Source of the DNA: Physcocola sp002396385 | Lineage (GTDB): Bacteria; Bacteroidota; Bacteroidia; Bacteroidales; Paludibacteraceae | DNA length: 64,000 bases | Reading direction: 5' to 3' | Assembly: GCA_946535435.1 (NCBI GenBank) | Contig: CAMNDM010000008.1 | Span: 28,559 to 92,558 of the forward strand | Shown here: positions 26,007-34,520 of the stretch, piece after piece | How positions within the stretch are numbered: position 1 is the first letter of the stretch | Layout of the letters: each line of letters opens with the position of its first letter | Translations under genes and position numbers: made by a program | The notes under the pieces: generated by a model | Databases searched by the model: none | What the model saw: the letters and a program-made list of their open reading frames with translations, nothing else | What the model was told of the DNA's origin: nothing

Positions 26007-26900
26007 TTAGTTGTGGTAGGATAAGGTTGTCGGACATGCGTCTAGCTTGACATTGAAGATTTGTCCGTCGGACGATATTTCGAAAGGTAGTCTGAAGAAC
26101 ATGCCCAAGCCCCATTTTGCATCAATGTAAAGGCAGAGCGTTCCCATTTCAATCCAATAAGTAAAAATCTCCTGGCCCGAGTAGGGGTTGAAAATGCACA
26201 TATAACCATGCTGTTCGGGACCTATGTAGGGAGAAGGTAGCTTCCTGTTGTTGGAGGACAAAATTTCCGCTTGCTCAGAGGTCATGAACACAATGTGATA
26301 ATCTCCAAAAATCCAAACTCCTGAAATATCGTTCGGGAGTAAGCCCTTGTTTTCAAAAAGGATATCAGAACCATCTTTTCCTGCGCACTTAAAATTGCTT
26401 TCCGAGCGCTTGATTTGGATAGTTAACAGATTCCCTTCGATAAGGTATTTAAACGGGAAGGCGCTGCTTTTTCCGCCAAACGGAAGGTCAGTCAGGAAAA
26501 GCGAGTCAGAAGTCCAAATGCCACCGAAAAAATTTTTCCCGTCGAAGATAGGCAGCATTCGCTCGCTTATCTCTCCATTGTAGGCCTTGTCTATCTTTTT
26601 CCATGTCTTTAGAGCCTTCTTGTCCTTCGTTTTCGTAAAGTCGAAGCAAAAGGAAGGTTTTTCCCTTACCTCATAGTCCCATCCTGCCCCGTTAAAACCC
26701 AAATAAGAGGTGTTTTCTTTCAGTAGGTTGAAGCGGACATCGAAGAGGAGCTGGCTTCCCTGATAGCCATTGGGAACCAGTTTCTGGGATTTCGTGTCGA
26801 CGATTGCAAATTGTATTCCTTCCCATGACCTTGCTGTTTTTTGTGCCAGACTGTTAGAAAACAAACAGCAGAGAGTTGCAAAAAAGAGAAACATCCTCAT
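26007..26900 (-). CDS. Secreted protein of unknown function, partner of the C10 gene
   Basis: 297 residues with a signal peptide (MRMFLFFATLCCLFSNSLAQ), then a beta-rich body with two similar-looking blocks: roughly residues 20-160 and 165-297 each contain an aromatic-rich GIW or GVW turn (FFGGIWTSDSLF; DISGVWIFGDYH) and end in hydrophobic strands. I recognise no family. It is 11 nt after the AMP-ligase gene and 8 nt before the C10 protease, so an inhibitor, chaperone or substrate of that protease is a reasonable guess, nothing more. Confidence 0.6.
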   Translation of the reverse strand: MRMFLFFATLCCLFSNSLAQKTARSWEGIQFAIVDTKSQKLVPNGYQGSQLLFDVRFNLLKENTSYLGFNGAGWDYEVREKPSFCFDFTKTKDKKALKTWKKIDKAYNGEISERMLPIFDGKNFFGGIWTSDSLFLTDLPFGGKSSAFPFKYLIEGNLLTIQIKRSESNFKCAGKDGSDILFENKGLLPNDISGVWIFGDYHIVFMTSEQAEILSSNNRKLPSPYIGPEQHGYMCIFNPYSGQEIFTYWIEMGTLCLYIDAKWGLGMFFRLPFEISSDGQIFNVKLDACPTTLSYHN

Positions 26901-26911
26901 GGCAGAAATTA

Positions 26912-28222
26912 TTAAATTATTTTCTTTCTGTTGTCTATAAACTTAATCGGCTTACGGCTCATTTGTGGGAACTGCATAGCCTGCATTTCGGCTGGAGTGT
27001 GGAAAATAATTCGTGGAGCCACGCGTACTTTTGCCCTGAATTGGTCTTTGAGGAATTTCTCAAACTGGTCGGAAGGGTCAGCCTTGCCAATATGAATGGC
27101 GATGTCGTCGGTACCCAGGTCGTTGGTCGATACCTCGATGATGTAGCCAGCCAACCCGTGTATGTCGTCAAGCACGTCTGACAGCGAACTTGGGAACAGG
27201 GTTGTGCCTTTAAATTTGATCATTTGCCCCTTTCTTCCGAGAATCGAACTCAAGCGCATGGTGTTGCGTCCGCATTTGCAGGGCTCCACGTGGTGGTAGC
27301 AGACGTCTCCGGTTTTGAAACGGACTAGTGGAAATCCTTCAATTCCGAGCGTTGTGATAGTAACCTCGCCCGGTTGGTCATCGGCAACAGGTTGGTTGTT
27401 CTCGTCGAGGAATTCCACAACAATCAGCTCTGGTTGGTGGTGTCCTCCACATCCGCATTCACATTCCGAGAAGCCGGTTTGCATTTCTGTCGACGCATAA
27501 GTGGTGAATAACTGTAATTCAGGCCAGCGGTCGTGAATTTTTTGGCTGAGTACGGTGTAAGAAAAGTCGGGATTGCGGAGCGATTCTCCTATGCATACCG
27601 CCTTTTTTAACGAGCAGTTGTGGTAGTCGATGCCGTGGGCCTCGGCGTAGTCTATTAATTTCATCAGAAACGAAGGAACCACCATACAGACGGTCGGTTT
27701 GATGCGGTTGATGGTGTCCCACTGCAATTCGGGAATACCATTCCCGACACGGACTACACCAGCTCCCAGTTCCACAGCACCCAGGAAGTAAGCCAGACCG
27801 GCCATGAAGCGTCGGTCAATGGTGGTCATCTCTTGAATGATGTCGCTTTTTGTCAGACCGGCAGCGCTGAAAGTAAGGAACTCGTTGTAGGCGAGGCGGT
27901 CGAGGTCGTTCTTTGTCAGACCCACAATCACTGGGTCGCCCATCGTTCCGCTGGTAGTCACAATGTCGGTGATGTCTTCCATAGGTACGCAGAAGAACTC
28001 CTTGTTGTGCTCCTGCAAGTCTTTTTTAGTGGTAACAGGAATCTTTTGCAGGTCGGCAACTGTTCTGATGTCTGCAACGTTAATGTGGTTGTCGCTAAAC
28101 AGTTTCTTGTAGAAAGGAGAGCGTTTGCTCACATAGTCTAAAGTCTTGCGGAGTCGCTCGTCTTGGAAGGCCGCAATTTCAGCCTTGCTTTTAAACTGTA
28201 TGTCGGTATGTTTCTCAAACAT
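26912..28222 (-). CDS. Phenylacetate-CoA ligase-family AMP-forming enzyme
   Basis: 436 residues, the size of PaaK-type adenylating enzymes. Features: SPFYKKLF N-terminus typical of the family, the P-loop-like TTSGTMGDP (89-97), YASTEMQ, a Cys/His-rich ECECGCGGHHQPE and EPCKCGRN pair that usually holds zinc, and RLSSILGRKGQMIKFKGTTLFPS leading to the C-terminal lid. It should activate an aromatic or other carboxylic acid. Similar ligases occur next to C45-type genes in flexirubin/aryl-polyene clusters of Bacteroidota, as I recall, but no ketosynthase or carrier protein is here, so the substrate is open. Confidence 0.85.
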   Translation of the reverse strand: MFEKHTDIQFKSKAEIAAFQDERLRKTLDYVSKRSPFYKKLFSDNHINVADIRTVADLQKIPVTTKKDLQEHNKEFFCVPMEDITDIVTTSGTMGDPVIVGLTKNDLDRLAYNEFLTFSAAGLTKSDIIQEMTTIDRRFMAGLAYFLGAVELGAGVVRVGNGIPELQWDTINRIKPTVCMVVPSFLMKLIDYAEAHGIDYHNCSLKKAVCIGESLRNPDFSYTVLSQKIHDRWPELQLFTTYASTEMQTGFSECECGCGGHHQPELIVVEFLDENNQPVADDQPGEVTITTLGIEGFPLVRFKTGDVCYHHVEPCKCGRNTMRLSSILGRKGQMIKFKGTTLFPSSLSDVLDDIHGLAGYIIEVSTNDLGTDDIAIHIGKADPSDQFEKFLKDQFRAKVRVAPRIIFHTPAEMQAMQFPQMSRKPIKFIDNRKKII

Positions 28223-28247
28223 AGATTTGTGGTTTTTAGTGTTAAAT

Positions 28248-29981
28248 CTACCTGTCTTGGTAGCGTTTTATCTTTTGTTCAATACGTTCCTTGTCCATTT
28301 GCTTAGGAATGCGGCACTCAAGCGCCTTCCCCCAATAGTAGAGGCTACTGCTTTTGTCGTGAAGGTCGTCTCGTGAATCGCCCGCTATTTCGTAAACTTT
28401 ATAGAAATTTGGGTTGCTGCTTATCAAATCCTCCAAATAATTATCGTAGATGTCAAGATCGAGCTTTTTGGGAAGTGTGCGAGCCAACATACGATAGTGG
28501 AGGTAGTCTTTGAAGTCTTTACTATTCAGGAAGGAAGAGTCGGCTGCAAGGGACAGTTCCTTTTTATATGCGCAACCGCGGGCCGATTGTGGATTGGCGA
28601 ACACCTGCTGCAAGTCGTAGCAGACGAATTCGCCTTCTTGCCAAGGTGCAGTTGAAACCCACATGAGTAATTTACTAGGATTGAATACTACCGAGTGGTG
28701 CCCTTGCAATTGGTTTATGGCTAATTCGTTCCCATAACCAATGCTGGCACTGTCGGTACCCAACTTGTCGCGGAGAATGGTAACTGCTTTTTCTGGATTG
28801 AGCGGAGACAGCTGGCAGACAAGGTCACTGGCCCGTTTAAAGCGGGTCGGACTGTCGCTGTTCTTTATGTTCTCAATGTTGTTTTCATCTTTTTCGAAGT
28901 CCTTGCTTTGGTAGTGGTTGGCACAGACTACCCAGTCTTGGCCTTGGGGCGCCTCGTAGAGGGCGCATTGGCTAACACTTTTTTCTATGATAGCCGCACG
29001 CCCGTCCGTAGCAGAGCCAATGAGTAGCGATTCCGACACAAAAGTCTGCGTGCTGTCGGCAATGGCTTTTGCTTCGGCTATAGAACCGGCATATTGCAGA
29101 ATGCGTCGTGCCAGCAGCGAGATGGGAGTTGCCGAACCTGTTGGCATTGAACTTTTTGCCGCATTGATGGTAACAGTCAATCCTTTTATGTTCATACCCG
29201 AGCAGACACCGGTCATACCGGGCCATGTGACAAATGCGAACTTGTATCCGGTGGTTGGATTAAAGAATGCTACCTCTTTGTTTTTAGCGAAGTCGTCGCC
29301 CATGTAGAAGTCAAAGTTCCGACCTATAATCAAGTCGCCTCCTTCACTATTCTTTCCCCAAGTGGCAAACGAGGTGCAACCCACCATCATATAATCTTGC
29401 ATAGCGTGGCCTAAATCGTGTGCGGCATGAAAGTTGAGTTGCCGGTCGTAAGGGTCTCCGACATAGTCGAAGTCGTGCGAACACGATTCCGACATAGCGT
29501 AAATCTCTTCCAGATTCTCTTCCGGAACGAAGTCTGTCAGGTTGCGGTTGTAGGTTTTAATGAAGTACTTCAACAGGTACTGGTACTTGCGGTTGGGGAC
29601 AAGCTCGTCAATCTGGTCCATAAACACTTTCTCTTGGTAATAGAGCAGGTCTTTGTTCAGTTTGCCAAAAGCATCGCCACGCTGAAGTGCGTCGCCTTCA
29701 ACGTAAAGTTCCCAAAGGAGGTGTTTGTTCTGTTGCATCCAGTTATTGCCAACAAAGGAGCCCAGCGAATCGTTCTGGACTTCGGCTGTTGTTGGAATAT
29801 CTGTATTCCTTGGGTACTTGATGTCTACGGCAATGTTGTAGTAGACAATGAAGGCTACTACCGACAACGCCAAGATGATGAATGTCCATTTTATCGTCTT
29901 GAGAATGACTCTAACAACACCCCAACCAAACTTGAAGGCTAAAAGAGCCAAGACAACAAGCTGCGTATAAAGTACCCACAT
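28248..29981 (-). CDS. C45-type autoproteolytic hydrolase/acyltransferase, membrane anchored
   Basis: 577 residues: two N-terminal hydrophobic segments (about 5-28 and 31-50), a helical region, then an N-terminal-nucleophile hydrolase domain of the acyl-CoA:6-aminopenicillanate acyltransferase / C45 type, with the likely nucleophile Cys202 (MMVGCTSFATWGKN), LIIGRNFDFY and GVCSGMNIKGLTVTINAA. Such enzymes self-cleave before the Cys and cut or form amide bonds. The gene lies between hisF (6 nt) and the AMP ligase (25 nt). With a ligase next door, an amide-linked lipid or small molecule is a plausible product. Confidence 0.8.
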   Translation of the reverse strand: MWVLYTQLVVLALLAFKFGWGVVRVILKTIKWTFIILALSVVAFIVYYNIAVDIKYPRNTDIPTTAEVQNDSLGSFVGNNWMQQNKHLLWELYVEGDALQRGDAFGKLNKDLLYYQEKVFMDQIDELVPNRKYQYLLKYFIKTYNRNLTDFVPEENLEEIYAMSESCSHDFDYVGDPYDRQLNFHAAHDLGHAMQDYMMVGCTSFATWGKNSEGGDLIIGRNFDFYMGDDFAKNKEVAFFNPTTGYKFAFVTWPGMTGVCSGMNIKGLTVTINAAKSSMPTGSATPISLLARRILQYAGSIAEAKAIADSTQTFVSESLLIGSATDGRAAIIEKSVSQCALYEAPQGQDWVVCANHYQSKDFEKDENNIENIKNSDSPTRFKRASDLVCQLSPLNPEKAVTILRDKLGTDSASIGYGNELAINQLQGHHSVVFNPSKLLMWVSTAPWQEGEFVCYDLQQVFANPQSARGCAYKKELSLAADSSFLNSKDFKDYLHYRMLARTLPKKLDLDIYDNYLEDLISSNPNFYKVYEIAGDSRDDLHDKSSSLYYWGKALECRIPKQMDKERIEQKIKRYQDR

Positions 29982-29987
29982 AATTTT

Positions 29988-30749
29988 CTATACAATACGC
30001 ATTGGAATGTTTTCGCCGGCCAGATAATTCTTCAAATCGGGGATGGCGATCTCGTGGAAATGGAAGATGCTGGCAGCAAGGGCGGCATCGGCTTTACCAA
30101 CCGTAAAGACGTCTTTAAAATGTTCCATAGTGCCCGCTCCTCCAGAAGCGATGACAGGAATGGAAAGATTTTCGCTCAAACGTGCCAGGGCATCGTTAGC
30201 GAACCCTTGTTTCACCCCGTCGTGGTTCATGCTGGTAAACAGAATCTCGCCGGCACCGCGCTCTTGTGCTTCACGGGCCCATTCGAAAAGTTTGCGGTCG
30301 GTGGCGATGCGGCCTCCGTTCAGGTAGCAGGTCCATTCGCCCGATTCGTCAAGTTTGGCATCGATAGCCACAGTGCAGACTTGTGAACCGAACTGCTTGG
30401 CAACTTCACTGATGAGGTCGGGATTTTTAATTGCCGCCGAGTTAATCGACACCTTGTCGGCACCAGCGGCCAAAAGGGTGTCTACGTCTTTCAATTCGTG
30501 AATACCGCCACCCACTGTGAACGGAATAGATATGTTTTGTGCAATGCGGGTTACCAGCTCAGAGAACGTTTTACGTCCTTCGTGCGAAGCCGTAATATCT
30601 AGGAAGACCAACTCATCGGCCCCTTGACGGCTGTATTCGGCACCCAGTTCAACCGGGTCCCCCACGTTGCGGATATTCAGAAAGTTTACACCTTTAACGG
30701 TTTGTCCGTTTTTTATATCAAGGCAGGGTATTATTCGTTTTGCGAGCAT
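29988..30749 (-). CDS. hisF: Imidazole glycerol phosphate synthase, cyclase subunit
   Basis: Uses ammonia delivered by HisH to turn PRFAR into imidazole glycerol phosphate plus AICAR in histidine synthesis. 253 residues of a (beta/alpha)8 barrel with RIIPCLDIKNG (Asp11), ADELVFLDITASHEGR, FTVGGGI, AIDAKLDESGEW (Asp130) and VIASGGAGTMEHF. It follows hisH by 11 nt. hisA, which often lies between hisH and hisF, is not here. Confidence 0.95.
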   Translation of the reverse strand: MLAKRIIPCLDIKNGQTVKGVNFLNIRNVGDPVELGAEYSRQGADELVFLDITASHEGRKTFSELVTRIAQNISIPFTVGGGIHELKDVDTLLAAGADKVSINSAAIKNPDLISEVAKQFGSQVCTVAIDAKLDESGEWTCYLNGGRIATDRKLFEWAREAQERGAGEILFTSMNHDGVKQGFANDALARLSENLSIPVIASGGAGTMEHFKDVFTVGKADAALAASIFHFHEIAIPDLKNYLAGENIPMRIV

Positions 30750-30760
30750 AAACGTCTTTT

Positions 30761-31363
30761 TTAAAGGTCAAGAAAATTCTTAAGAACGGTTTCTCCAACG
30801 CACCCGCTCTTTTCTGGATGAAACTGCACGGCATAGAAGTTGTCGCGGTGTAGGGCTGCGCTGTAGTCGTTGATGTAGTTGGTGGTGGCAATTGTATCGG
30901 CGCCAACGGTTGCGTAGTAACTGTGAACATAGTAGAAATAAGGATCTTTCTTCAATCCTTTGAAAAGCGGACACCCATCGGCTGGCGCTATCGTGTTCCA
31001 ACCCATATGTGGCACTTTGTTGATTTGTGCGGTAGGTTCAAACTTCTGAACAGTTTCGTTGAAGATGCCCAAACATTCAACCAATCCGTTATCGGCCTCC
31101 GTGCTACTTTTGCACATTAACTGCATACCTATGCAGATGCCCAAAACAGGTTGTTTTAAATCGACAATCAGTTCGTCAAGTTTATGCTCACGCAAGTATC
31201 TCATGGTAGTTTCCGCCTCGCCCACGCCAGGGAAGATGACCTTATCGGCCGACTTGATGATTTCTGGGTCGCCGGTGATTTCGGCTTCTGCGCCGATCCG
31301 TTTCATGGCATTGTCAACCGAACGGATGTTGCCGGCATTGTATTTTATGATGGCTACTTTCAT
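30761..31363 (-). CDS. hisH: Imidazole glycerol phosphate synthase, glutaminase subunit
   Basis: Class I glutamine amidotransferase that supplies ammonia to HisF. 200 residues with the catalytic triad Cys77 (GICIGMQLM), His182 and Glu184 (QFHPEKSG), plus NAGNIRSV at the start. First gene of a minus-strand run that continues through hisF, C45, AMP ligase, a secreted protein and the C10 protease with gaps of 6-25 nt. Confidence 0.95.
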   Translation of the reverse strand: MKVAIIKYNAGNIRSVDNAMKRIGAEAEITGDPEIIKSADKVIFPGVGEAETTMRYLREHKLDELIVDLKQPVLGICIGMQLMCKSSTEADNGLVECLGIFNETVQKFEPTAQINKVPHMGWNTIAPADGCPLFKGLKKDPYFYYVHSYYATVGADTIATTNYINDYSAALHRDNFYAVQFHPEKSGCVGETVLKNFLDL

Positions 31364-31381
31364 CAGTATTATTTATTTTAG

Positions 31382-31389
31382 CAAAGTTA
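31382..31389 (-). promoter_or_regulatory. -7 box for the hisH run
   Basis: TAACTTTG on the minus strand, 18 nt before the hisH ATG. The -33 is poor. Confidence 0.5.
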
Positions 31390-31425
31390 GTTAAAAGGAA
31401 TGTCAATTGCCACTCCTTGAATATC

Positions 31426-32496
31426 TTATAGCGCAATTTCTCCACTTCCGTAGCACAACTTGTGCTCTGCGTCGTAAAGTACTCCGAATTGGCCAGGGGC
31501 AATGCCCTGAATGGGCTTGTCTGCAACAATGTGGTACATGTCGCCGTTTTTGGTGATGTTGCCACTCAAGTATTCGGGTGAGTGCCTTATCTTGAAGCAT
31601 ATGCGCTTCCCTTCGGGTGGCAGTTCTCCCCACGGGTCTTCTGTAATGAAATGTACGCATCGCAGGTTCAGTTCCCTGCTTTCGTAGTTCATCAGGTCTA
31701 TCTTGTTCGAGATGTAGACAATGTTGTACTCAATATCTTTCTTGACGACGTACCATGGGCCACCTCCGAAACCAAGGCCGTGCCGCTGACCGATGGTGTA
31801 GAACCAGTAACCTTTGTGCATACCCATTTTTTTGTTGGTGTCGGCGTTTATCACATATCCCTCTTTCTCGCCTAAAAAGCGTTTGATGTAGTCGTTGTAG
31901 TTGATTTTACCCAAAAAGCAGATTCCCTGGCTGTCTTTTCGCTTGGCCGTAACAAGATGTTCGCGTTCGGCTATTTCTCGAACCTGGTGTTTGTAAAGGT
32001 CGCCGATTGGGAAGATGGCTTTTTTCAGTTGGAAGTTGTCTAGCTGGGCGAGGAAGTCGGTCTGGTCTTTGACAGGGTCGGGACTGGTGGCCAACCATTT
32101 TTTACCGTCGACAATGGCGGTGGTGGCATAGTGGCCGGTGGCAATCAGGTCGTACTGGTAGCCAGCCTTCTCTTCGAAACAGCCGAATTTGATGAGCTTG
32201 TTGCACATTACGTCGGGGTTTGGGGTAAGACCGGCCTTCACTTTCTCCATGGTATAGGCGACTACTTTGTCCCAGTACTCGTGGTGCAGGTCTACCACCT
32301 GTAGTTTGCATCCGAACTTTCTGCAGAGGGCGGTAGCCATTTCAAGGTCTTCTTCCGATGTGCAGTTCCATTCGGTGTCTTCCTCAGGTCCGATTTTTAT
32401 ATAGAAGCAGTCGGGGTTGTAGCCCTGCTCTTTCAAACGGTAGAGGGCCACGCTGCTGTCTACGCCGCCCGAAAGGAGTAATGCAATCTTTTCCAT
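31426..32496 (-). CDS. mnmA: tRNA-specific 2-thiouridylase
   Basis: Adds sulfur to uridine 34 of Lys, Glu and Gln tRNAs using ATP and a persulfide relay. 356 residues from the ATG at 32496 (a TTG three codons upstream is less likely). It shows the PP-loop LLSGGVDSSVALYRL, NPDVMCNKLIKFG with the first catalytic Cys, ATGHYA, KDSQGICFLG with the second Cys, and a C-terminal beta domain. It is preceded by its own -7 box. Confidence 0.95.
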   Translation of the reverse strand: MEKIALLLSGGVDSSVALYRLKEQGYNPDCFYIKIGPEEDTEWNCTSEEDLEMATALCRKFGCKLQVVDLHHEYWDKVVAYTMEKVKAGLTPNPDVMCNKLIKFGCFEEKAGYQYDLIATGHYATTAIVDGKKWLATSPDPVKDQTDFLAQLDNFQLKKAIFPIGDLYKHQVREIAEREHLVTAKRKDSQGICFLGKINYNDYIKRFLGEKEGYVINADTNKKMGMHKGYWFYTIGQRHGLGFGGGPWYVVKKDIEYNIVYISNKIDLMNYESRELNLRCVHFITEDPWGELPPEGKRICFKIRHSPEYLSGNITKNGDMYHIVADKPIQGIAPGQFGVLYDAEHKLCYGSGEIAL

Positions 32497-32513
32497 CTTA
32501 TGCAACTTTTGTG

Positions 32514-32521
32514 CAAAGATA
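32514..32521 (-). promoter_or_regulatory. -7 box for mnmA
   Basis: TATCTTTG on the minus strand, 17 nt before the ATG; full match to TAnnTTTG. Confidence 0.55.
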
Positions 32522-32587
32522 CGTAATAAGGGCGAAATAAGCGTTTTTGGCGGGTGTCAATCTCTTCTCTCTTACAAATCCTCAACT

Positions 32588-33403
32588 TTAGTGTAGGTCC
32601 GCACGCAACTTAATCAGTTTTTTCGCAAGTTTGTCATAGGCTTTTTTCGTCCTGTCTTCTTTGTAGGACTGTTGGCTCAACCTACTGAAAACCTTATCTA
32701 TTCCAGGGGGAATTTCAATGCCCATTTTTTTGCAAATGGCATATTCAATAAGTGCACCGACTTTGCCCTTGTGGTGGCCTGGCACGTATATTTCAAGAGA
32801 TATCCTACGGTTTTGTTCATGCTCTACCTCGTTGGTGGCATTGGGAATTACAGGTTCGTAAAAAGAGGCTCCAACAGGAATAATAAGTAAACTTGTGTCT
32901 TTAATTCTTTCTTTGAGCATTGTTTCTATATATTTTGCTCTTGCTAGTGACAGCTTACGATTATATTTTTCTGAACCGCGTTCGTCTGTGTGCCCCAGTA
33001 TGATGAACAGTTTGCTACGGTTCTCCGCCACAAACTCTGCCATCTCGTCTATTTGGGTCTCTTCCCTTGGTGGTATTTGTCCCATGGGAGGAAATTCATA
33101 GAAGTCCCATTCCATCACGGTGTTGTCGTTCAGTTGTTCGGTCGTTTGGGCGTTTAGAGGTTGTGCCGAGAGGACGGTCAGTCCGGAAACCAAGCCAACA
33201 ACCTTAACCGCTTGCCCGGCCAGTTGTTTTAGCCTTAGTTGTTGTTCCAAGAAAGAACGCTCTTGTTCGCAGGCAGGGCAAGTCCCCCTACAGAAACCTG
33301 TGGAGGTGCAGGTTGAGGGAGAGTAGCAAATACCATTGGCTTCGGCAATCTGTTTGCGTATGTATTTTAGCTTTTCGCATATTTCTTTTCCTCTTGGTTC
33401 CAT
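32588..33403 (-). CDS. Cys-module, membrane segment and OmpA-domain fusion protein
   Basis: 271 residues from the ATG at 33403. Residues 1-60 form a predicted cytosolic helical hairpin with a Cys cluster, Cys32, Cys38, Cys42 and Cys45 (CTSTGFCRGTCPAC). A hydrophobic stretch follows (about 63-83, ending SAQPLNAQ) and then a periplasmic OmpA C-terminal domain (about 95-210) with ILGHTDERGSEKYNRKLSLA, which binds peptidoglycan, and a basic tail. As I recall, the Cys module is a recurring N-terminal part of Bacteroidales envelope proteins; metal or iron-sulfur binding is likely. It could link a cytosolic redox signal to the cell wall. It has its own -7 box. Confidence 0.75.
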   Translation of the reverse strand: MEPRGKEICEKLKYIRKQIAEANGICYSPSTCTSTGFCRGTCPACEQERSFLEQQLRLKQLAGQAVKVVGLVSGLTVLSAQPLNAQTTEQLNDNTVMEWDFYEFPPMGQIPPREETQIDEMAEFVAENRSKLFIILGHTDERGSEKYNRKLSLARAKYIETMLKERIKDTSLLIIPVGASFYEPVIPNATNEVEHEQNRRISLEIYVPGHHKGKVGALIEYAICKKMGIEIPPGIDKVFSRLSQQSYKEDRTKKAYDKLAKKLIKLRADLH

Positions 33404-33437
33404 GTCCTTTTTTGGATTTGATGCGTTCTGTTCACTA

Positions 33438-33445
33438 CAAAAGTA
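33438..33445 (-). promoter_or_regulatory. -7 box for the Cys-module/OmpA gene
   Basis: TACTTTTG on the minus strand, 34 nt before the ATG at 33403. It supports the shorter start, because the in-frame extension to 33469 would begin upstream of the box. Confidence 0.5.
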
Positions 33446-33600
33446 AATTTTCCCAAAAATATCGCACACCCTAAATCCCTATTTTTTAATAAGACCAGTA
33501 AAAACAGCTGTGGGGAAAAACAGTCGTATATGAATATGTTGAAAGGTCTTTGACCTAAATGTTGCCACCTCTTCCTGTCCCTAGAATCGGAAGGTTCGTT

Positions 33601-34515
33601 TTATTCAATAGTCAAAGGTCTGAAATGGCCGATTTGTAGCGGTTGAAGGTGCGATTCAAGTTTGCCATTATTCAGGCTTATCATAAGCAGTGCCGCTTTC
33701 TTGTCTTTTTTTTCAACCTGGTCGAATATAAAGTTCCCCAAGCTGTAGAAAATGGTTTTCCCGTTTATGGTATCTGTGTTTTGCACCACGTGCGGGTGAT
33801 GTCCTACTATCAGGTCGGCACCGGCTTTAGTCAGGGTGTCGGCTTGTTCCCTCTGCAACTCGTTCGCAGAAGTAGAGTATTCGATTCCCCAATGGGGTAG
33901 AACAACCACCTTCGTGTGAGGTTCCTGCAACTTCAGTTGCGCTATGTGTTTACCTAGTTCGGTGGCGCTGGTGTTACAGATACCCTTGCTGCCAACCTTA
34001 TTGGAAAAACGTCCTGTAGAGAGGAACGATACGCTGTAAAGAGCCAAACGGTTGGTCCCGCTGCCGATGAAGGCCGGATGCATTCGTTCTTCTGTCGTCT
34101 GTCCTGCCCCTATGGAGACGATGCCCACTCTTTTCAGCTGTCTTATGGTTTCTTCCAGTCCCTCTGCTCCTTGGTCGTAGGTGTGGTTGTTGGCCAGGCA
34201 GGCGTGGGTAACTCCGGCGGCCTTCAAACTATCGGCCCAACTCGGCTCTCCCCTGAAGTTGAACGGCTTTTGCACTTTCTTCTCGGTGGAGCAGAGCGGA
34301 CATTCCAGATTTATTACCACCGCATCTGCCTTTTCAAACGAGGATTTAACACCCTTGAACAAATATTGGAAACCATAGCGGTTAATCTGTTTGCGTATGC
34401 CGCGGTCGAGCATAACATCGCCTGTTACACAAACACAAAGTCCTTCTTGCCTGTTTTGTGGATTACAGGCTAAAAGAGCAAAGAGAAGGGTTATACAGAG
34501 CGGAAGCGGTCTCAT
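33601..34515 (-). CDS. CapA-like metallophosphatase lipoprotein
   Basis: 304 residues with a lipoprotein signal (lipobox LLAC, Cys17) and a CapA/PGA_cap domain of the metallophosphoesterase type: TGDVMLDRGI, VINLECPL, ANNHTYDQG, VVLPHWGIEYS and GHHPHVVQNT. CapA proteins help make or anchor poly-gamma-glutamate capsules in bacilli; in Bacteroidales such lipoproteins stand alone and their substrate is not known. Last gene of the four-gene run after DUF3160 (5 nt). Confidence 0.85.
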   Translation of the reverse strand: MRPLPLCITLLFALLACNPQNRQEGLCVCVTGDVMLDRGIRKQINRYGFQYLFKGVKSSFEKADAVVINLECPLCSTEKKVQKPFNFRGEPSWADSLKAAGVTHACLANNHTYDQGAEGLEETIRQLKRVGIVSIGAGQTTEERMHPAFIGSGTNRLALYSVSFLSTGRFSNKVGSKGICNTSATELGKHIAQLKLQEPHTKVVVLPHWGIEYSTSANELQREQADTLTKAGADLIVGHHPHVVQNTDTINGKTIFYSLGNFIFDQVEKKDKKAALLMISLNNGKLESHLQPLQIGHFRPLTIE

Positions 34516-34520
34516 GTTTG

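Noticed and set aside
33543..33555. A short inverted repeat AGGTC-TTT-GACCT after the CapA gene
   Set aside because: Only five base pairs with no T-tract or promoter nearby; likely chance.
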